Of a stretch of DNA of 64,000 nt, positions 37,687-46,687 are shown piece by piece. The notes under the pieces are model-generated. The model was not told the DNA's origin. It saw only the letters and a program-made list of their open reading frames with translations, and searched no databases. Position 1 is the stretch's first letter; each line of letters opens with the position of its first letter. Origin of the DNA: Thermosediminibacter oceani DSM 16646. Lineage in GTDB: Bacteria; Bacillota; Thermosediminibacteria; Thermosediminibacterales; Thermosediminibacteraceae. The DNA lies in the NCBI RefSeq assembly GCF_000144645.1, contig NC_014377.1, positions 248,001 to 312,000 of the forward strand, in the 5' to 3' direction. A program made the translations under genes and the position numbers.

Positions 37687-38840
37687 TGGGACCATATAAA
37701 AAATACATGGAAGTGAACTTGCGCGCATTGAGGCAGAATTATGAAACAATACGCCGGGAAGTCGGGGTTCCGGTTATGGCTGTTGTCAAGGGGGATGCCT
37801 ACGGTCACGGGGCAAAGGATGTGGCTCTGGCTCTTCAGGAAGCAGGTGTGGAGTGGTTCGGCGTTGAATTTCTGGAGGAGGCAGTGGAGCTTAGGGAAGC
37901 AGGTATTAAGGGCAGGATACTTTGCCTCACCGGCCCGGTAACGCGGGAAGATTGCGAAATCTTCATTGAAAAAGACGTAATTCCTACGATTTACAACCTG
38001 GACAGAGCAGATCTACTGAATAAAACGGCTGCGCGAAGGGGTGTTTCATGCCGGGTACACCTGAAATTCGATACGGGTTTGGGGCGATTCGGTTTCCTTT
38101 ACGAAGACCTGGACCGCGTCATAGATGGGCTCAGGAGTTTTTCACACCTCATTTACGAGGGAGCTTACACTCATTTCGCCGAGGCTTTTGCTAAAAAGCC
38201 TGACTATACCCTTTACCAGCTGTCGGTTTTTCAAAGGGTACTGGATAAACTGGAACAGTCCGGCATAAAAGTGGCTATCAGGCATGCGGCCAATTCGGTC
38301 GCTGCCATGGATTTCCCCGAAGCCCGATTGGATATGGTAAGGATAGGCAGTGCTCTTTACGGGATAACCATGTTCAAAAACACGTCGGTCAGACTTGAAA
38401 GGGTGGCCCGCCTCAAGGTCAAGATAATCGACGTAAAGAGTCTGCCCCGGGGTTCTTATATCGGATACGGCCGCACTTACAAGACACAGAGGGATACGGT
38501 GATAGGGATTATCCCGGTGGGTTATTTTGAAGGCTTAAAAGTTCAGCGGCGCAATTACGCGTTTACGTTAGTAGGACTTTTAAGGAATATCTACCACGAG
38601 ATTAAAGATTTTTTAAATCCCGTACCGCTGGTGTTCATGGACGGCAAACCCCTCCCGATTCTGGGGAGGATAGGAATGCAACTTACCGCCATCGACCTCA
38701 CAGGGACGGGAGCCGGCATAGGGGATGAGGTTACGGTTGCCATTGACCCCGTTTACTTCAGATACGGGGCGAGGCTTTACACGGATAGCCGGGATGTACA
38801 GGAAGGGTTTCTGCCGGGGATTGAAAAAGGTGTAATGTAA
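37686..38840 (+). CDS. alanine racemase-like PLP protein
   Basis: A 384-residue fold-type III PLP enzyme. The PLP lysine is in VMAVVKGDAYGHGA (Lys35), the phosphate-binding RIGSALYGI is present, and a Tyr-containing YIGYGRTYKTQ matches the catalytic tyrosine loop. It departs from canonical Alr in the late motif: instead of GRICMDQ the sequence is GRIGMQL, and about 20 extra residues (LRNIYHEIKDFLNP) precede it. It may be a racemase for alanine or a different amino acid. Overlap of its ATG with the FemAB stop suggests coordinated wall-precursor function. Confidence 0.82.
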   Translation: MGPYKKYMEVNLRALRQNYETIRREVGVPVMAVVKGDAYGHGAKDVALALQEAGVEWFGVEFLEEAVELREAGIKGRILCLTGPVTREDCEIFIEKDVIPTIYNLDRADLLNKTAARRGVSCRVHLKFDTGLGRFGFLYEDLDRVIDGLRSFSHLIYEGAYTHFAEAFAKKPDYTLYQLSVFQRVLDKLEQSGIKVAIRHAANSVAAMDFPEARLDMVRIGSALYGITMFKNTSVRLERVARLKVKIIDVKSLPRGSYIGYGRTYKTQRDTVIGIIPVGYFEGLKVQRRNYAFTLVGLLRNIYHEIKDFLNPVPLVFMDGKPLPILGRIGMQLTAIDLTGTGAGIGDEVTVAIDPVYFRYGARLYTDSRDVQEGFLPGIEKGVM

Positions 38841-38866
38841 TAATATTTGATTACGTAAAATGCAAT

Positions 38867-39560
38867 ATTAAATGCGATACATTTTTTGGAAACCCGAATG
38901 ATGTTGGGTTTTTCGATCATGAATGCTGAAGTTGGTAAGTTAGTCGCTTTATTTCCCGGAAAAAGAGTTCTGCTGGTTGCCGGTAGCCCAGGATTTTTCT
39001 GGCAGAGTATTACACCAATTCTGCACCCGTTCGATTTGTGAAAACGATAATTCCTTGGACATTCAAATTAGCAAACTCGCTACCGTTATCCGCAATAATG
39101 CTTTTAAACACCCGAGAAAAGATAGAGCCATACTGAGTTTTTAGGCGCTTTACGCTTCATCTACTGCCTCAGCAGTTTTGTTTGCCAATGGGAAAAGCAG
39201 GTGATAGCGAGTTTTTCTTTCCGTTAAGGTTAGCAGAACATGGTCGCTAGAGCGTTTTCCAAGGACAGTATCGATTTCCCAGTGGCCGAATTCCTCACGC
39301 TTTTCGATGCTGTAAGGCCGCCCGCTAATACTCTTGCCGTAAAGTTTTTTAGCGATTTGAGTTGGCGAGAAACCTTCTTTTAACAGAGCACAGATTTTAC
39401 CTCTTTCGTAGGGTGTAAGGTGTTTAAAAGTGCGTGATGATGTGGTATACTCTTTAGTAAGAACCATAGCTGAAACCCTCCATATGTGTTATTTTTTTGC
39501 CAACCAACATCATATCGGGTTTCACGCTATGGTTCAACTTTTTTTACTGTCGCATTTAAT
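38867..39560 (-). mobile_element. IS30-family remnant with internal deletion
   Basis: Inverted ends ATTAAATGCGA (38867-38877) and TCGCATTTAAT (39550-39560) bound about 694 bp, roughly half the length expected for an intact IS30. Inside, minus-strand fragments of an IS30 transposase are found in several frames, including one with IIADNGSEFA and one resembling ILGYRQPAELF near the left end. Confidence 0.8.
39150..39467 (-). pseudogene. IS30 transposase fragment
   Basis: A 105-codon frame joins the IS30 N-terminal HTH (HLTPYERGKICALLKEGFSPTQIAKKLYGKSI) directly to the integrase-core start (GRPYSIEKREEFGHWEIDTVLGKRSSDHVLLTLTERKTRY), skipping the central part, then stops. The rest of the catalytic domain continues downstream only in shifted frames. 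Not functional. Confidence 0.85.
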
Positions 39561-39626
39561 TTTACAATTAACCGACTTGATCGGGTGATAAAAAATGAAT
39601 AAATATAGAGAAAGCGACTACTTCAG

Positions 39627-39782
39627 TCACCCAGCGGCGCTGACCCTCCGGAGTCTCATAGGACTATACCAATAATGGGTGTAACCCATATTCGCACGCA
39701 GCAGGCTCCGATAAGCCTGCCGCTTTTTCGCACCTCCTGTTTTTTTGCTTGCAACGGCCTTTTTCACAACTTCCGAAGCCAT
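39627..39782 (-). CDS. small basic protein, unknown
   Basis: A 51-residue frame with a very good ribosome-binding site (AAAAAAGGAGG) and ATG at 39782. It is rich in Lys, Ala and Arg (MASEVVKKAVASKKTGGAKKRQAYRSLL) and ends RRVSAAG. Nothing is recognised. It lies downstream of a decayed minus-strand gene, so it may be a leftover of the same operon. Could be spurious despite the ribosome-binding site. Confidence 0.4.
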   Translation of the reverse strand: MASEVVKKAVASKKTGGAKKRQAYRSLLRANMGYTHYWYSPMRLRRVSAAG

Positions 39783-39812
39783 TGGGGAACCTCCTTTTTT
39801 GAAAAAAATGTA

Positions 39813-39840
39813 ACAGGGCTGATTCACACGTCAGCCCTGT
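39813..39840 (-). terminator. bidirectional-looking terminator hairpin
   Basis: ACAGGGCTGA and TCAGCCCTGT form a perfect 10-bp stem. Both strands have a T-rich tail (TTATTTTT on plus, TACATTTTTTT on minus). On the minus strand it includes the stop codon of the decayed gene. Confidence 0.7.
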
Positions 39841-40259
39841 TTATTTTTCCTCCTAACGTTTTTAACCCACACCTTCTGCTTGCTCGTAATTTTGCTGTTT
39901 CCTACGAGTTTCGCGGTAAATACTTCTCCGGGCTTTAACCCCATCATGAACACTACGCTCTTCGGCTCGGCGATATATACCACAACGTTTGCTAAGTGCT
40001 CCGGCTCAAGGACAACAGCAATCGCATATGCGTACGTAACGCCGTTTTCTTCCTTCTGCTAGGGGGACTTCATAACTGCAAATGTTATGCCATCGCATTT
40101 ACCTGTATCATCGGTTTCTTCATTAATTTCCGCATCCACTGTTTTGTTTTTGTCCTCCGCTTCCTCCCTCCCGTTTCTTGCACCGTATATTCGACATCTA
40201 TAGCTCCTGTTTAACTTTGGTGAAATCGCTGATGACGAGGATAATCGTTTCCCGGCCAC
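39831..40259 (-). pseudogene. decayed gene of unknown family
   Basis: One minus-strand frame reads DKNKTVDAEINEETDDTGKC, DGITFAVMKSP, then a TAG near 40059, and continues in phase as QKEENGVTYAYAIAVVLEPEHLANVVV, AEPKSVVFMMGLKPGEVFTAKLVGNSKI and KVWVKNVRRKNKQG to the stop at 39831. The part after the TAG has good protein-like composition. The upstream part is joined to the comB-like scrap. Family not recognised; an accessory or prophage gene is possible. Interpreted as broken because of the internal TAG and no clear start. Confidence 0.45.
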
Positions 40260-40280
40260 CAGCTTTTTTGTATTCGAGCG
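40237..40280 (-). pseudogene. short fragment resembling comB
   Basis: These 44 bases align with 51528-51574 inside comB with only a few differences and two small gaps; the last stretch CTTTTTTGTATTCGAGCG is identical. Both are on the minus strand. The matching ComB peptide is EYKKELVEGKTVILTT. Confidence 0.5.
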
Positions 40281-40423
40281 TTGCTTGATTTTTTTTATAT
40301 GTTTTTCTAATATAATGTTGAAGATGATTCTAAAAGATTGAGAATATTACAAAAAAGAGATAATTTTTTAATATGCTACTCTGTAATGTAAAAAGTTTCG
40401 GCTAATTTTTAAGATAGGGAAAT

Positions 40424-43060
40424 ATGCCCCATCTAAGCAAATTTTATGAGGTGAGACTGTTGAGCGATGTTGATATAAAATTAAATCGTAAGGACAAGGT
40501 CTATAAGAAACTTAAAGAGCTTACCGAGTCTTTAACTTTAAATGATCTAAATGTTGATAGAAAATTCGGTTTTGAAGCGGGTTTTATAGGGAAAAAAATA
40601 GGAATTAATAGAAACAACACGAGCAAAGAGTTAAACCGGCTGGTGAGAGAGGGTAAGGCCGTTAAAATCAAGGGAAAACCTGTTCTTTACCTAGATAAAA
40701 ATTGCCTGGAAACTCGTTGGAAATTGAAAATTACAGATCATGCCATAAAAGATTATGAGACTTTTAAAAAATTATTTCTCAATTCTCTTGAACCGACCCA
40801 AAATTTTGAAATGATCTCGAATTCGGCCCCCTACAGAAGTATATTGGACCGGTTAATAGGTGCTGATGAAAGTTTGAAGGCACAAATAGAACAGGCCAAG
40901 GCTGCCATACTGTACCCGCCTCACGGCCTACATACGTTAATAGTCGGTCCCACGGGTGTAGGAAAGACAACTTTTGCCGAAGCCATGTACAGATATGCAG
41001 TGGAAATGGGAAAAATTCCTGCAACAGCCCCTTTTGTGGTGTTCAACTGTGCCGATTACGCCGAAAATCCCCAGCTTCTTCTTTCACAGCTTTTCGGTTA
41101 CGTCAGAGGGGCATTCACTGGTGCAGATAGGGAAAAAAAAGGCCTTGTAGAACAGGCCGACGGCGGAATACTTTTTTTGGATGAGGTTCACCGTTTACCA
41201 CCAGAAGGCCAGGAAATGATGTTTTTATTAATGGATAAGGGAATATACCGCCGCTTAGGAGAGTCCGAAAATACCCGGCAGGCACGCGTACTTATAATTG
41301 CAGCTACCACCGAAGATCCCAAATCGGCTTTGTTGCATACTTTTTTAAGGAGGATACCGGTGGTCATCATGTTGCCGGGCTTGGAGGAGCGGAGTTTAAG
41401 AGAGCGGATGGCTTTTGTGTGCCGGTTTTTTCGGGAAGAATCGGCCAGGATTAAGGTGCCCCTTAAGGTTTCCAAGGAAGTCCTGAAGGCTTTTTTACTC
41501 TACGACTGCCCCGGAAATATAGGGCAGCTTAAGAGCGATATCCAGCTAATATGTGCTAGGGCTTTTCTAGATTACATGACCTTTAAGAAAGATGAGGTAG
41601 AAGTAAAACTGTCCCACCTTTCCCGAAGAGTTAGAGAAGGTTTTTTCAAAATTGGGGAAAAAAGAGGAGAGATTGCCCAGAAATTTAACCTGGGAGTCGG
41701 AGAAGATGTGGTTTTTGACGGAAAAGACGAGAATATGTGGGACAATCTTGAGGGGACGGTTTTTATAGATGAATACAAAACCGCCGATGACTTTTACGAA
41801 GTGATCGAAAGCAGCTGGAATGAATTTTCTCGCAAAGGTCTTTCCGAGCGAAAAATACGCGAGATGGTAGACAGGCAGATAGAGGAGTATTTCGATGGGA
41901 TCTTTTCCCGAATTAAACTCAAAGGTCCTGTAGTAGACAGAGACGCTTTAGCTAAAATAGTAAGCCCCCGAATTTTAAAGACTGTAGAGGATACTTTAAC
42001 AGATATGCGAGAGGCGCTCGGCGGGGCTTTCAGTCAAAAGTTCATTTATAGTGTGGCCCTTCATGTGAGCATTCTCCTGGAAAGATTGCGGGTTGGTACC
42101 GTTATATCTCACCCTGACAAGAAAAGCATAGCACGCGAACATCCATTGGAGTACGAATTGGCCCGTAAAGTTAAGGCAAAACTGGAAGAAAGACTTTTCA
42201 TAGAAATCCCTGAAGATGAAATAGCCTTTCTTGCCATGCTGATTTATGCCGCAAAGGTAAAAAAGGAACAGGGTAATATAGGTGTATTGGTAATTTCTCA
42301 TGGTAGAGCCGCCGCAAGCACTATGGCACAGGTGGCGAACGAACTGCTCGGCGTCAACCATGCTAGGGCTCTGGATATGCCCCTTGAAGAAAAGGTGGAA
42401 ACAGTACTGGAAAAAGCCGTGGAAGAGGTAAAAAGGATAGACAGAGGTAAAGGAGTCCTAATACTGGTGGACATGGGTTCCCTTGCGGCTTTTTCGGAAA
42501 TCATTACTGAAAGAACCGGAATACCTACAAGAACCGTGGAAATGGTCAGTACCCCTATGGTTATTGAAGCCACACGGAAGGCTCTTTTACCTGATATGAC
42601 CTTAGACATGCTAGCGGAAGACGTCAGGTGCATGAGTCCGTATATAGGAAAAGGGCAGCATGAAATAAGGTCGGCAACATATGGGGAATATAAAGGAGGT
42701 TATTTCCGGGGGATTTTGATAGATATCCTAGGTAAGACTCTGACATTCCTCAATCCCCAAAAGGCCTGTGATAATCTGTACGAGGTTTTGAAAAAAGTGC
42801 TCCACAAGTTCGATAGGAAAATAGATGACGATATATATGTTAAATTTTTATTTCATTGTTCATGTATGATTGAAAGAATTATAAGAGGAGAACCTCTACC
42901 ATATAAAAATTTAAAGGCGATTAAAAAATCTAGATCCGGTATATTTGATGTATTAAAAACTCAATTCGAACTAATAGAAGAGACTTTTGGAATACAAATC
43001 CCTGATACAGAATTTGCATATATAGTGGAGATGCTTGATACACATTTTGATACACTTTAA
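40424..43060 (+). CDS. LevR-like sigma-54-dependent PTS activator
   Basis: An 878-residue activator. Order: an N-terminal winged helix (about 25-95), a AAA+ sigma-54 interaction domain (about 140-370) with Walker A GPTGVGKTT, the RNA-polymerase contact GAFTGA and Walker B GGILFLDEVHRL, a PRD (about 480-590), an EIIA-Man-like domain with histidine in VISHGRAAAS (about 615-740) and a C-terminal PRD (about 770-875). It activates -24/-12 promoters under control of PTS phosphorylation. The best target is the promoter at 43201. A TTG at 40460 behind GAGGTGAG is an alternative start. Confidence 0.93.
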   Translation: MPHLSKFYEVRLLSDVDIKLNRKDKVYKKLKELTESLTLNDLNVDRKFGFEAGFIGKKIGINRNNTSKELNRLVREGKAVKIKGKPVLYLDKNCLETRWKLKITDHAIKDYETFKKLFLNSLEPTQNFEMISNSAPYRSILDRLIGADESLKAQIEQAKAAILYPPHGLHTLIVGPTGVGKTTFAEAMYRYAVEMGKIPATAPFVVFNCADYAENPQLLLSQLFGYVRGAFTGADREKKGLVEQADGGILFLDEVHRLPPEGQEMMFLLMDKGIYRRLGESENTRQARVLIIAATTEDPKSALLHTFLRRIPVVIMLPGLEERSLRERMAFVCRFFREESARIKVPLKVSKEVLKAFLLYDCPGNIGQLKSDIQLICARAFLDYMTFKKDEVEVKLSHLSRRVREGFFKIGEKRGEIAQKFNLGVGEDVVFDGKDENMWDNLEGTVFIDEYKTADDFYEVIESSWNEFSRKGLSERKIREMVDRQIEEYFDGIFSRIKLKGPVVDRDALAKIVSPRILKTVEDTLTDMREALGGAFSQKFIYSVALHVSILLERLRVGTVISHPDKKSIAREHPLEYELARKVKAKLEERLFIEIPEDEIAFLAMLIYAAKVKKEQGNIGVLVISHGRAAASTMAQVANELLGVNHARALDMPLEEKVETVLEKAVEEVKRIDRGKGVLILVDMGSLAAFSEIITERTGIPTRTVEMVSTPMVIEATRKALLPDMTLDMLAEDVRCMSPYIGKGQHEIRSATYGEYKGGYFRGILIDILGKTLTFLNPQKACDNLYEVLKKVLHKFDRKIDDDIYVKFLFHCSCMIERIIRGEPLPYKNLKAIKKSRSGIFDVLKTQFELIEETFGIQIPDTEFAYIVEMLDTHFDTL

Positions 43061-43083
43061 AAAAGATAATACACATATGCACG

Positions 43084-43118
43084 AAAAGCAATTCCTTTTA
43101 AGGAGTTGCTTTTTTTTT
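43084..43118 (+). terminator. terminator after the LevR-like gene
   Basis: AAAAGCAATTCC pairs with GGAGTTGCTTTT around TTTTAA (one T-G pair) and is followed by more T residues. Confidence 0.85.
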
Positions 43119-43200
43119 GAATAAACAACAACCCTGCACCGCTAAAGAAAAAAGCTCTATATGCAAAAGCTTAAAATGATACACTTTATGAAATTTGGGA

Positions 43201-43216
43201 TGGTACATTATTTGCT
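43201..43216 (+). promoter_or_regulatory. sigma-54 (-24/-12) promoter
   Basis: TGGTACATTATTTGCT fits TGGYRYRNNNNTTGCW at every fixed position, with exactly ten bases between GG and GC. It is 82 bases upstream of the dehydrogenase start and right behind the gene for a GAFTGA-type activator. Confidence 0.85.
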
Positions 43217-43230
43217 ATTGATATTACATC

Positions 43231-43246
43231 AGTAACCCGGGTTACT
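43231..43246 (+). promoter_or_regulatory. perfect 16-bp palindrome in the 5' leader
   Basis: AGTAACCCGGGTTACT is fully self-complementary and is followed by TTTTT. It starts a few bases downstream of the predicted sigma-54 transcription start. It could be a repressor operator or, as RNA, a short hairpin with T-tract (attenuator). Confidence 0.5.
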
Positions 43247-43297
43247 TTTTGAAAAAAGAATTCAATATTTATAAAAAATGAACTAAGAGGTGTCGTG

Positions 43298-44350
43298 ATG
43301 AAAGCGGCTAAGTTTTATGGGATTAGGGATGTAAGGATAGAGGATATACCTGAACCAACTATTGAATCCGGTAATGATGTTATTATAAAAGTAAAAGCTG
43401 TAGGAATTTGCGGTTCTGATATATCAAAATACGGCAAGACGGGGCCGCATTTGCCCGGTGAAGTTCCCGGGCATGAATTTTCAGGAATTGTTGTGGAGGT
43501 GGGTCCAAATGTAAAAAGTGTAAAAGTGGGGGATAGGGTTGCCGTTTGTCCATCCCTGCCTTGTTTCCAATGTGATTTTTGCAAACAGGGAATATTCTCT
43601 GAATGTGAGAGCCTGAATATTCTTGGGAACCACAATCATTTGGGTGCTTTTGCGGAATACACAAAAATTAGTGAAAGGAATTTAGTCAAAATCCCCGAAG
43701 ACATAGATTTTGAAACTGCAGCAGGAATGGAACCAGCCTGTATAGCGGGGCATGGGCTTTTTAGGGCAAAGGTAAAAGTTGAAGATACAGTTGCGGTCTT
43801 AGGGGTAGGTCCTATTGGATTATTTTTAATTCAGTGGGCTAAAATATTCGGGGCTTCAAAGGTAATCGCAATAGACATCTTCGATGAAAAGCTCCGAATA
43901 GCAAAAGAGCTTGGAGCTGACTTTTGCATAAACTCTAAGATCTGCGATCCCGTGGCAAAAGTCAAAGAAATAACTGACTCTAAAGGAGTCGATGTAGCCA
44001 TGGAATCTGCAGGGACTTCCCAGACCTGCGCACAGGTTTTATTACTTCCCAGGAAAGGCGGGAAGGTACTCTATGCTGGAGTTCCATATAGTGATGTGAC
44101 GTTTTCTAGGGACAGTTTTGAAAAGATAATGAGAAACGAGCTTACCCTAATAGGGTCTTGGTTTTCAAATTCGTTCCCTTTTCCCGGAAGGGAATGGTAT
44201 TCTGCCCTACGATATATGAGGGAGGGAAAGCTCAAAGTAAAGCCACTGATTACACATCGCATCGGTATTGAAGACATTCCGGCTACTTTAGAAAAAATTT
44301 ATAAAAGAGAGATATTCTTTGGCAAAATTATGGTAATTCCCGAAGAGTGA
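43298..44350 (+). CDS. zinc-dependent polyol dehydrogenase, GatD-like
   Basis: A 350-residue medium-chain dehydrogenase. Catalytic zinc ligands: Cys in GICGSDISK, HE in PGHEFSG; structural zinc: the four-cysteine block CFQCDFCKQGIFSEC; NAD-binding GVGPIGLFLIQWAK. The C-terminal NELTLIGSWFSNSFPFPGREWYSALRYM closely follows the pattern of galactitol-1-phosphate 5-dehydrogenase, so a phosphorylated polyol delivered by the adjacent PTS is the probable substrate (inference). ATG 43298 behind AAGAGG. First gene after the sigma-54 promoter. Confidence 0.85.
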   Translation: MKAAKFYGIRDVRIEDIPEPTIESGNDVIIKVKAVGICGSDISKYGKTGPHLPGEVPGHEFSGIVVEVGPNVKSVKVGDRVAVCPSLPCFQCDFCKQGIFSECESLNILGNHNHLGAFAEYTKISERNLVKIPEDIDFETAAGMEPACIAGHGLFRAKVKVEDTVAVLGVGPIGLFLIQWAKIFGASKVIAIDIFDEKLRIAKELGADFCINSKICDPVAKVKEITDSKGVDVAMESAGTSQTCAQVLLLPRKGGKVLYAGVPYSDVTFSRDSFEKIMRNELTLIGSWFSNSFPFPGREWYSALRYMREGKLKVKPLITHRIGIEDIPATLEKIYKREIFFGKIMVIPEE

Positions 44351-44408
44351 TAGTTTTAAAGCGTAGTTTATGTCTAAGATTTAATTATATAGATAGAGAG
44401 GTAAAACT

Positions 44409-44843
44409 ATGATCGGCATACTGGTAGTAACTCACGGAGATTTTGGAAAGCAATTAATAAAAAGTGCTGAACTTATTTTGGGTTCACAGAGTCATTATGA
44501 AACATTAGGTTTGTTTCATGGTGACAATATTGACCAATTTGGTGAGCGTATTTTAGAGAAAATAAAATCGTTGGACGATGGAGACGGGGTACTTGCATTC
44601 ATCGATTTATACGGTGGAAGTCCCTTTAATGCCATCACCTTAAACTTTAAAAAACTTACGGCAAAACACAAACTCCAATGTATTACTGGTGTAAATTTGC
44701 CCATGATTCTCGAAGCCTTTTCATCCAGACAGTTTTGTCAAATCGAGGAGCTAAAAAAATGTTGTCTTGATGTCGGAAAAAAAGGGATTAAAGATATTAC
44801 AGAACAGCTTAACTCCATTGAAATGGATGTCAAAACGAATTAA
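44409..44843 (+). CDS. PTS mannose-family IIA component
   Basis: A 144-residue IIA of the mannose/fructose/sorbose family with the phospho-histidine in ILVVTHGDFGKQL (His9) and the second signature VLAFIDLYGGSPFNAI. It takes phosphate from HPr and gives it to the IIB encoded next. Second gene of the operon behind the sigma-54 promoter. Confidence 0.92.
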   Translation: MIGILVVTHGDFGKQLIKSAELILGSQSHYETLGLFHGDNIDQFGERILEKIKSLDDGDGVLAFIDLYGGSPFNAITLNFKKLTAKHKLQCITGVNLPMILEAFSSRQFCQIEELKKCCLDVGKKGIKDITEQLNSIEMDVKTN

Positions 44844-44861
44844 CCAAGGGGAGATGATAAT

Positions 44862-45338
44862 ATGTCAGACATTGTTCTTGCAAGGATTGATGATCGATTG
44901 ATTCACGGGCAAGTAATTACAGGATGGGTAAGAGCTACCAAAGCAAACAGGATTATTATAGTCGATGATGGAGTTGCTCAAGATCCGTTCATGACTAAAG
45001 TTATGCTTATGGCTGCGCCACCAGCAATCAAAGTCGAAGTTTATAACATTCAACAAGCTGTAGACAAGCTAATGTCAAGTGAAACAGAGCAGGATAGAAT
45101 AATAATTCTTGTAAAGACTCCGAAAACCATCTATGAACTAATCAAAAAAGGGATAGATTTGAAAGAAGTAAATGTGGGTGGCATGGGAGCCGGTCCTGGG
45201 CGTAAACAAATGTACAAAAATATCTCGGTATCGCAGGAAGAAAGAAATATTTTTAGAGAGATAATCAACTTAGGAGTTCAGGTGAATATCAGAATAGTTC
45301 CGGATGATAAAAGTATTAGCATAGAAAAGTTTTTATAA
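44862..45338 (+). CDS. PTS mannose-family IIB component
   Basis: A 158-residue IIB of the mannose/fructose/sorbose family with phospho-histidine His15 in ARIDDRLIHGQVITGW. The GGMGAGPGRKQMYKNISVS loop is typical. Start ATG behind AAGGGGAG. Intact, but the genes for its membrane partners are disrupted downstream; an IS110-family element lies directly behind its stop. Confidence 0.92.
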   Translation: MSDIVLARIDDRLIHGQVITGWVRATKANRIIIVDDGVAQDPFMTKVMLMAAPPAIKVEVYNIQQAVDKLMSSETEQDRIIILVKTPKTIYELIKKGIDLKEVNVGGMGAGPGRKQMYKNISVSQEERNIFREIINLGVQVNIRIVPDDKSISIEKFL

Positions 45339-45418
45339 TTAAGAGTGAGGATAAGACGTGCTATGAAAAGTCAATAGGCTAGAGCAAAAATTTCTTGACA
45401 ATCACATAGAAATTCTGT

Positions 45419-46642
45419 TCACGCATTTTTGCCGGGAGGAGACCATTGATAATCCGGGTCATACGGCCGGTTATCCTTCCAGAGAGAGTAGATCAGGTGA
45501 ACAAGTTTTCTTGCAACGGCTCCTGTAGCAACATTCGAGTGCTTTCCCTGGCTGCGTTTTTGCTCATAATAAGCCCTCAACTCCGGGTTAAAACGGCGGG
45601 CTGAAACAGCGGCTAACCACAAGCTGTTTCTTAAAACAGGGGAACCGCGTTTAGACATACGGTTACGAGTACCCTCAAACAATCCTGAAGCCCTGACTGT
45701 AGCATCTAAACCGGCATAAGCTACGAGAGCCCGGGGGTTAGGGAAACGAGAAATATCACCTATCTCACCGATAATTGCGGCAGCCAGGACAGGGCCAATA
45801 CCTGGAATAGTTTCAATTACGTGGCGATAAGGGGTATCCTTACTAGGACGAAGCTCCTCCATAACCTCGTTAATTGCATCTTCAATAACCTTTATCTGTT
45901 CTTCAATAAATTCAATTTGCTCAACCAACAAACGAAGCTGTAATGTGAAAGCGTCTAAAGCCATGGTGATACCGAAGGTCCCCTTAGCCAGAGATTGAAT
46001 CTTTTTAGCTCTTTCTTCACCGAACCGACCGCGGGAATGTTCTTTCAGGAAAGCAGATAACTCTGAAAGGTCCACTTCGGCTAATTCTTCCGGCTCCGGG
46101 TAAGATTTAAGCAGCTCCCTTGAAGTCCGGATAAACACATCGGAGAAGCAGTCTGGGTATTCAGGGAAAATCCTATCCAAAATACCAAGCACCCTGTTCT
46201 TAAGGCCACCGACCTGGCGTACGAACTCAAAGCGGAGTCGGGAGAGCGACTGCAATTTGAGGGTTGTTTCGGAAGGGAGTCTGGTCTCGGGGGCTCTTCC
46301 CAATCGCAGCAAGTCAGCAAGGAGCAGAGCATCCTTTTGGTCGGTTTTAGTTTTACGCACATAGAGATTCCGCAAAGCATCCGACTGAATGGGATTGATG
46401 ACATGAAGTTCAAATCCCTGGTTAGTGAGGTAGCAGTAGATAGGGAGCCAGTAATGGCCGGTGGCCTCTAAGCAGAACTTTACGTCATCAGGCTTTAAAC
46501 CGAGTCTTTCCAATGCCTGCAAAAGCTTATTCATCCCTTTATGGTTATTGTCTAGATGCATCTTTAAGACTATATCACCGGAGTCGTTTACGAGGCATAC
46601 TTCGTGACTGTGTTTAGCCACATCAATACCGCCATAGAACAT
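45419..46642 (-). CDS. IS110-family transposase (DEDD recombinase)
   Basis: A 407-residue protein. The RuvC-like DEDD domain begins FYGGIDVAKHSHEVCL (first D), with E in FCLEATGHYW and D-D in TKTDQKDALLLADLLRLG. The C-terminal Transposase_20 part contains the helix-hairpin-like IPGIGPVLAAAIIGEIGDISRFPNPRALVAYAGLD with the conserved serine region in RMSKRGSPVLRNSLW. Members recombine DNA guided by a structured bridge RNA encoded in the element's noncoding end. Confidence 0.95.
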   Translation of the reverse strand: MFYGGIDVAKHSHEVCLVNDSGDIVLKMHLDNNHKGMNKLLQALERLGLKPDDVKFCLEATGHYWLPIYCYLTNQGFELHVINPIQSDALRNLYVRKTKTDQKDALLLADLLRLGRAPETRLPSETTLKLQSLSRLRFEFVRQVGGLKNRVLGILDRIFPEYPDCFSDVFIRTSRELLKSYPEPEELAEVDLSELSAFLKEHSRGRFGEERAKKIQSLAKGTFGITMALDAFTLQLRLLVEQIEFIEEQIKVIEDAINEVMEELRPSKDTPYRHVIETIPGIGPVLAAAIIGEIGDISRFPNPRALVAYAGLDATVRASGLFEGTRNRMSKRGSPVLRNSLWLAAVSARRFNPELRAYYEQKRSQGKHSNVATGAVARKLVHLIYSLWKDNRPYDPDYQWSPPGKNA

Positions 46643-46687
46643 GATTTACATCCTCGCTTTCACTGAATTAGGCAGGGTTCCCGCAAT

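Noticed and set aside
45349-45394. Left flank of the IS110 element as a further gene piece
   Set aside because: 46 bases with no coding signal; could be part of the element end or intergenic DNA, left open under the bridge-RNA finding.
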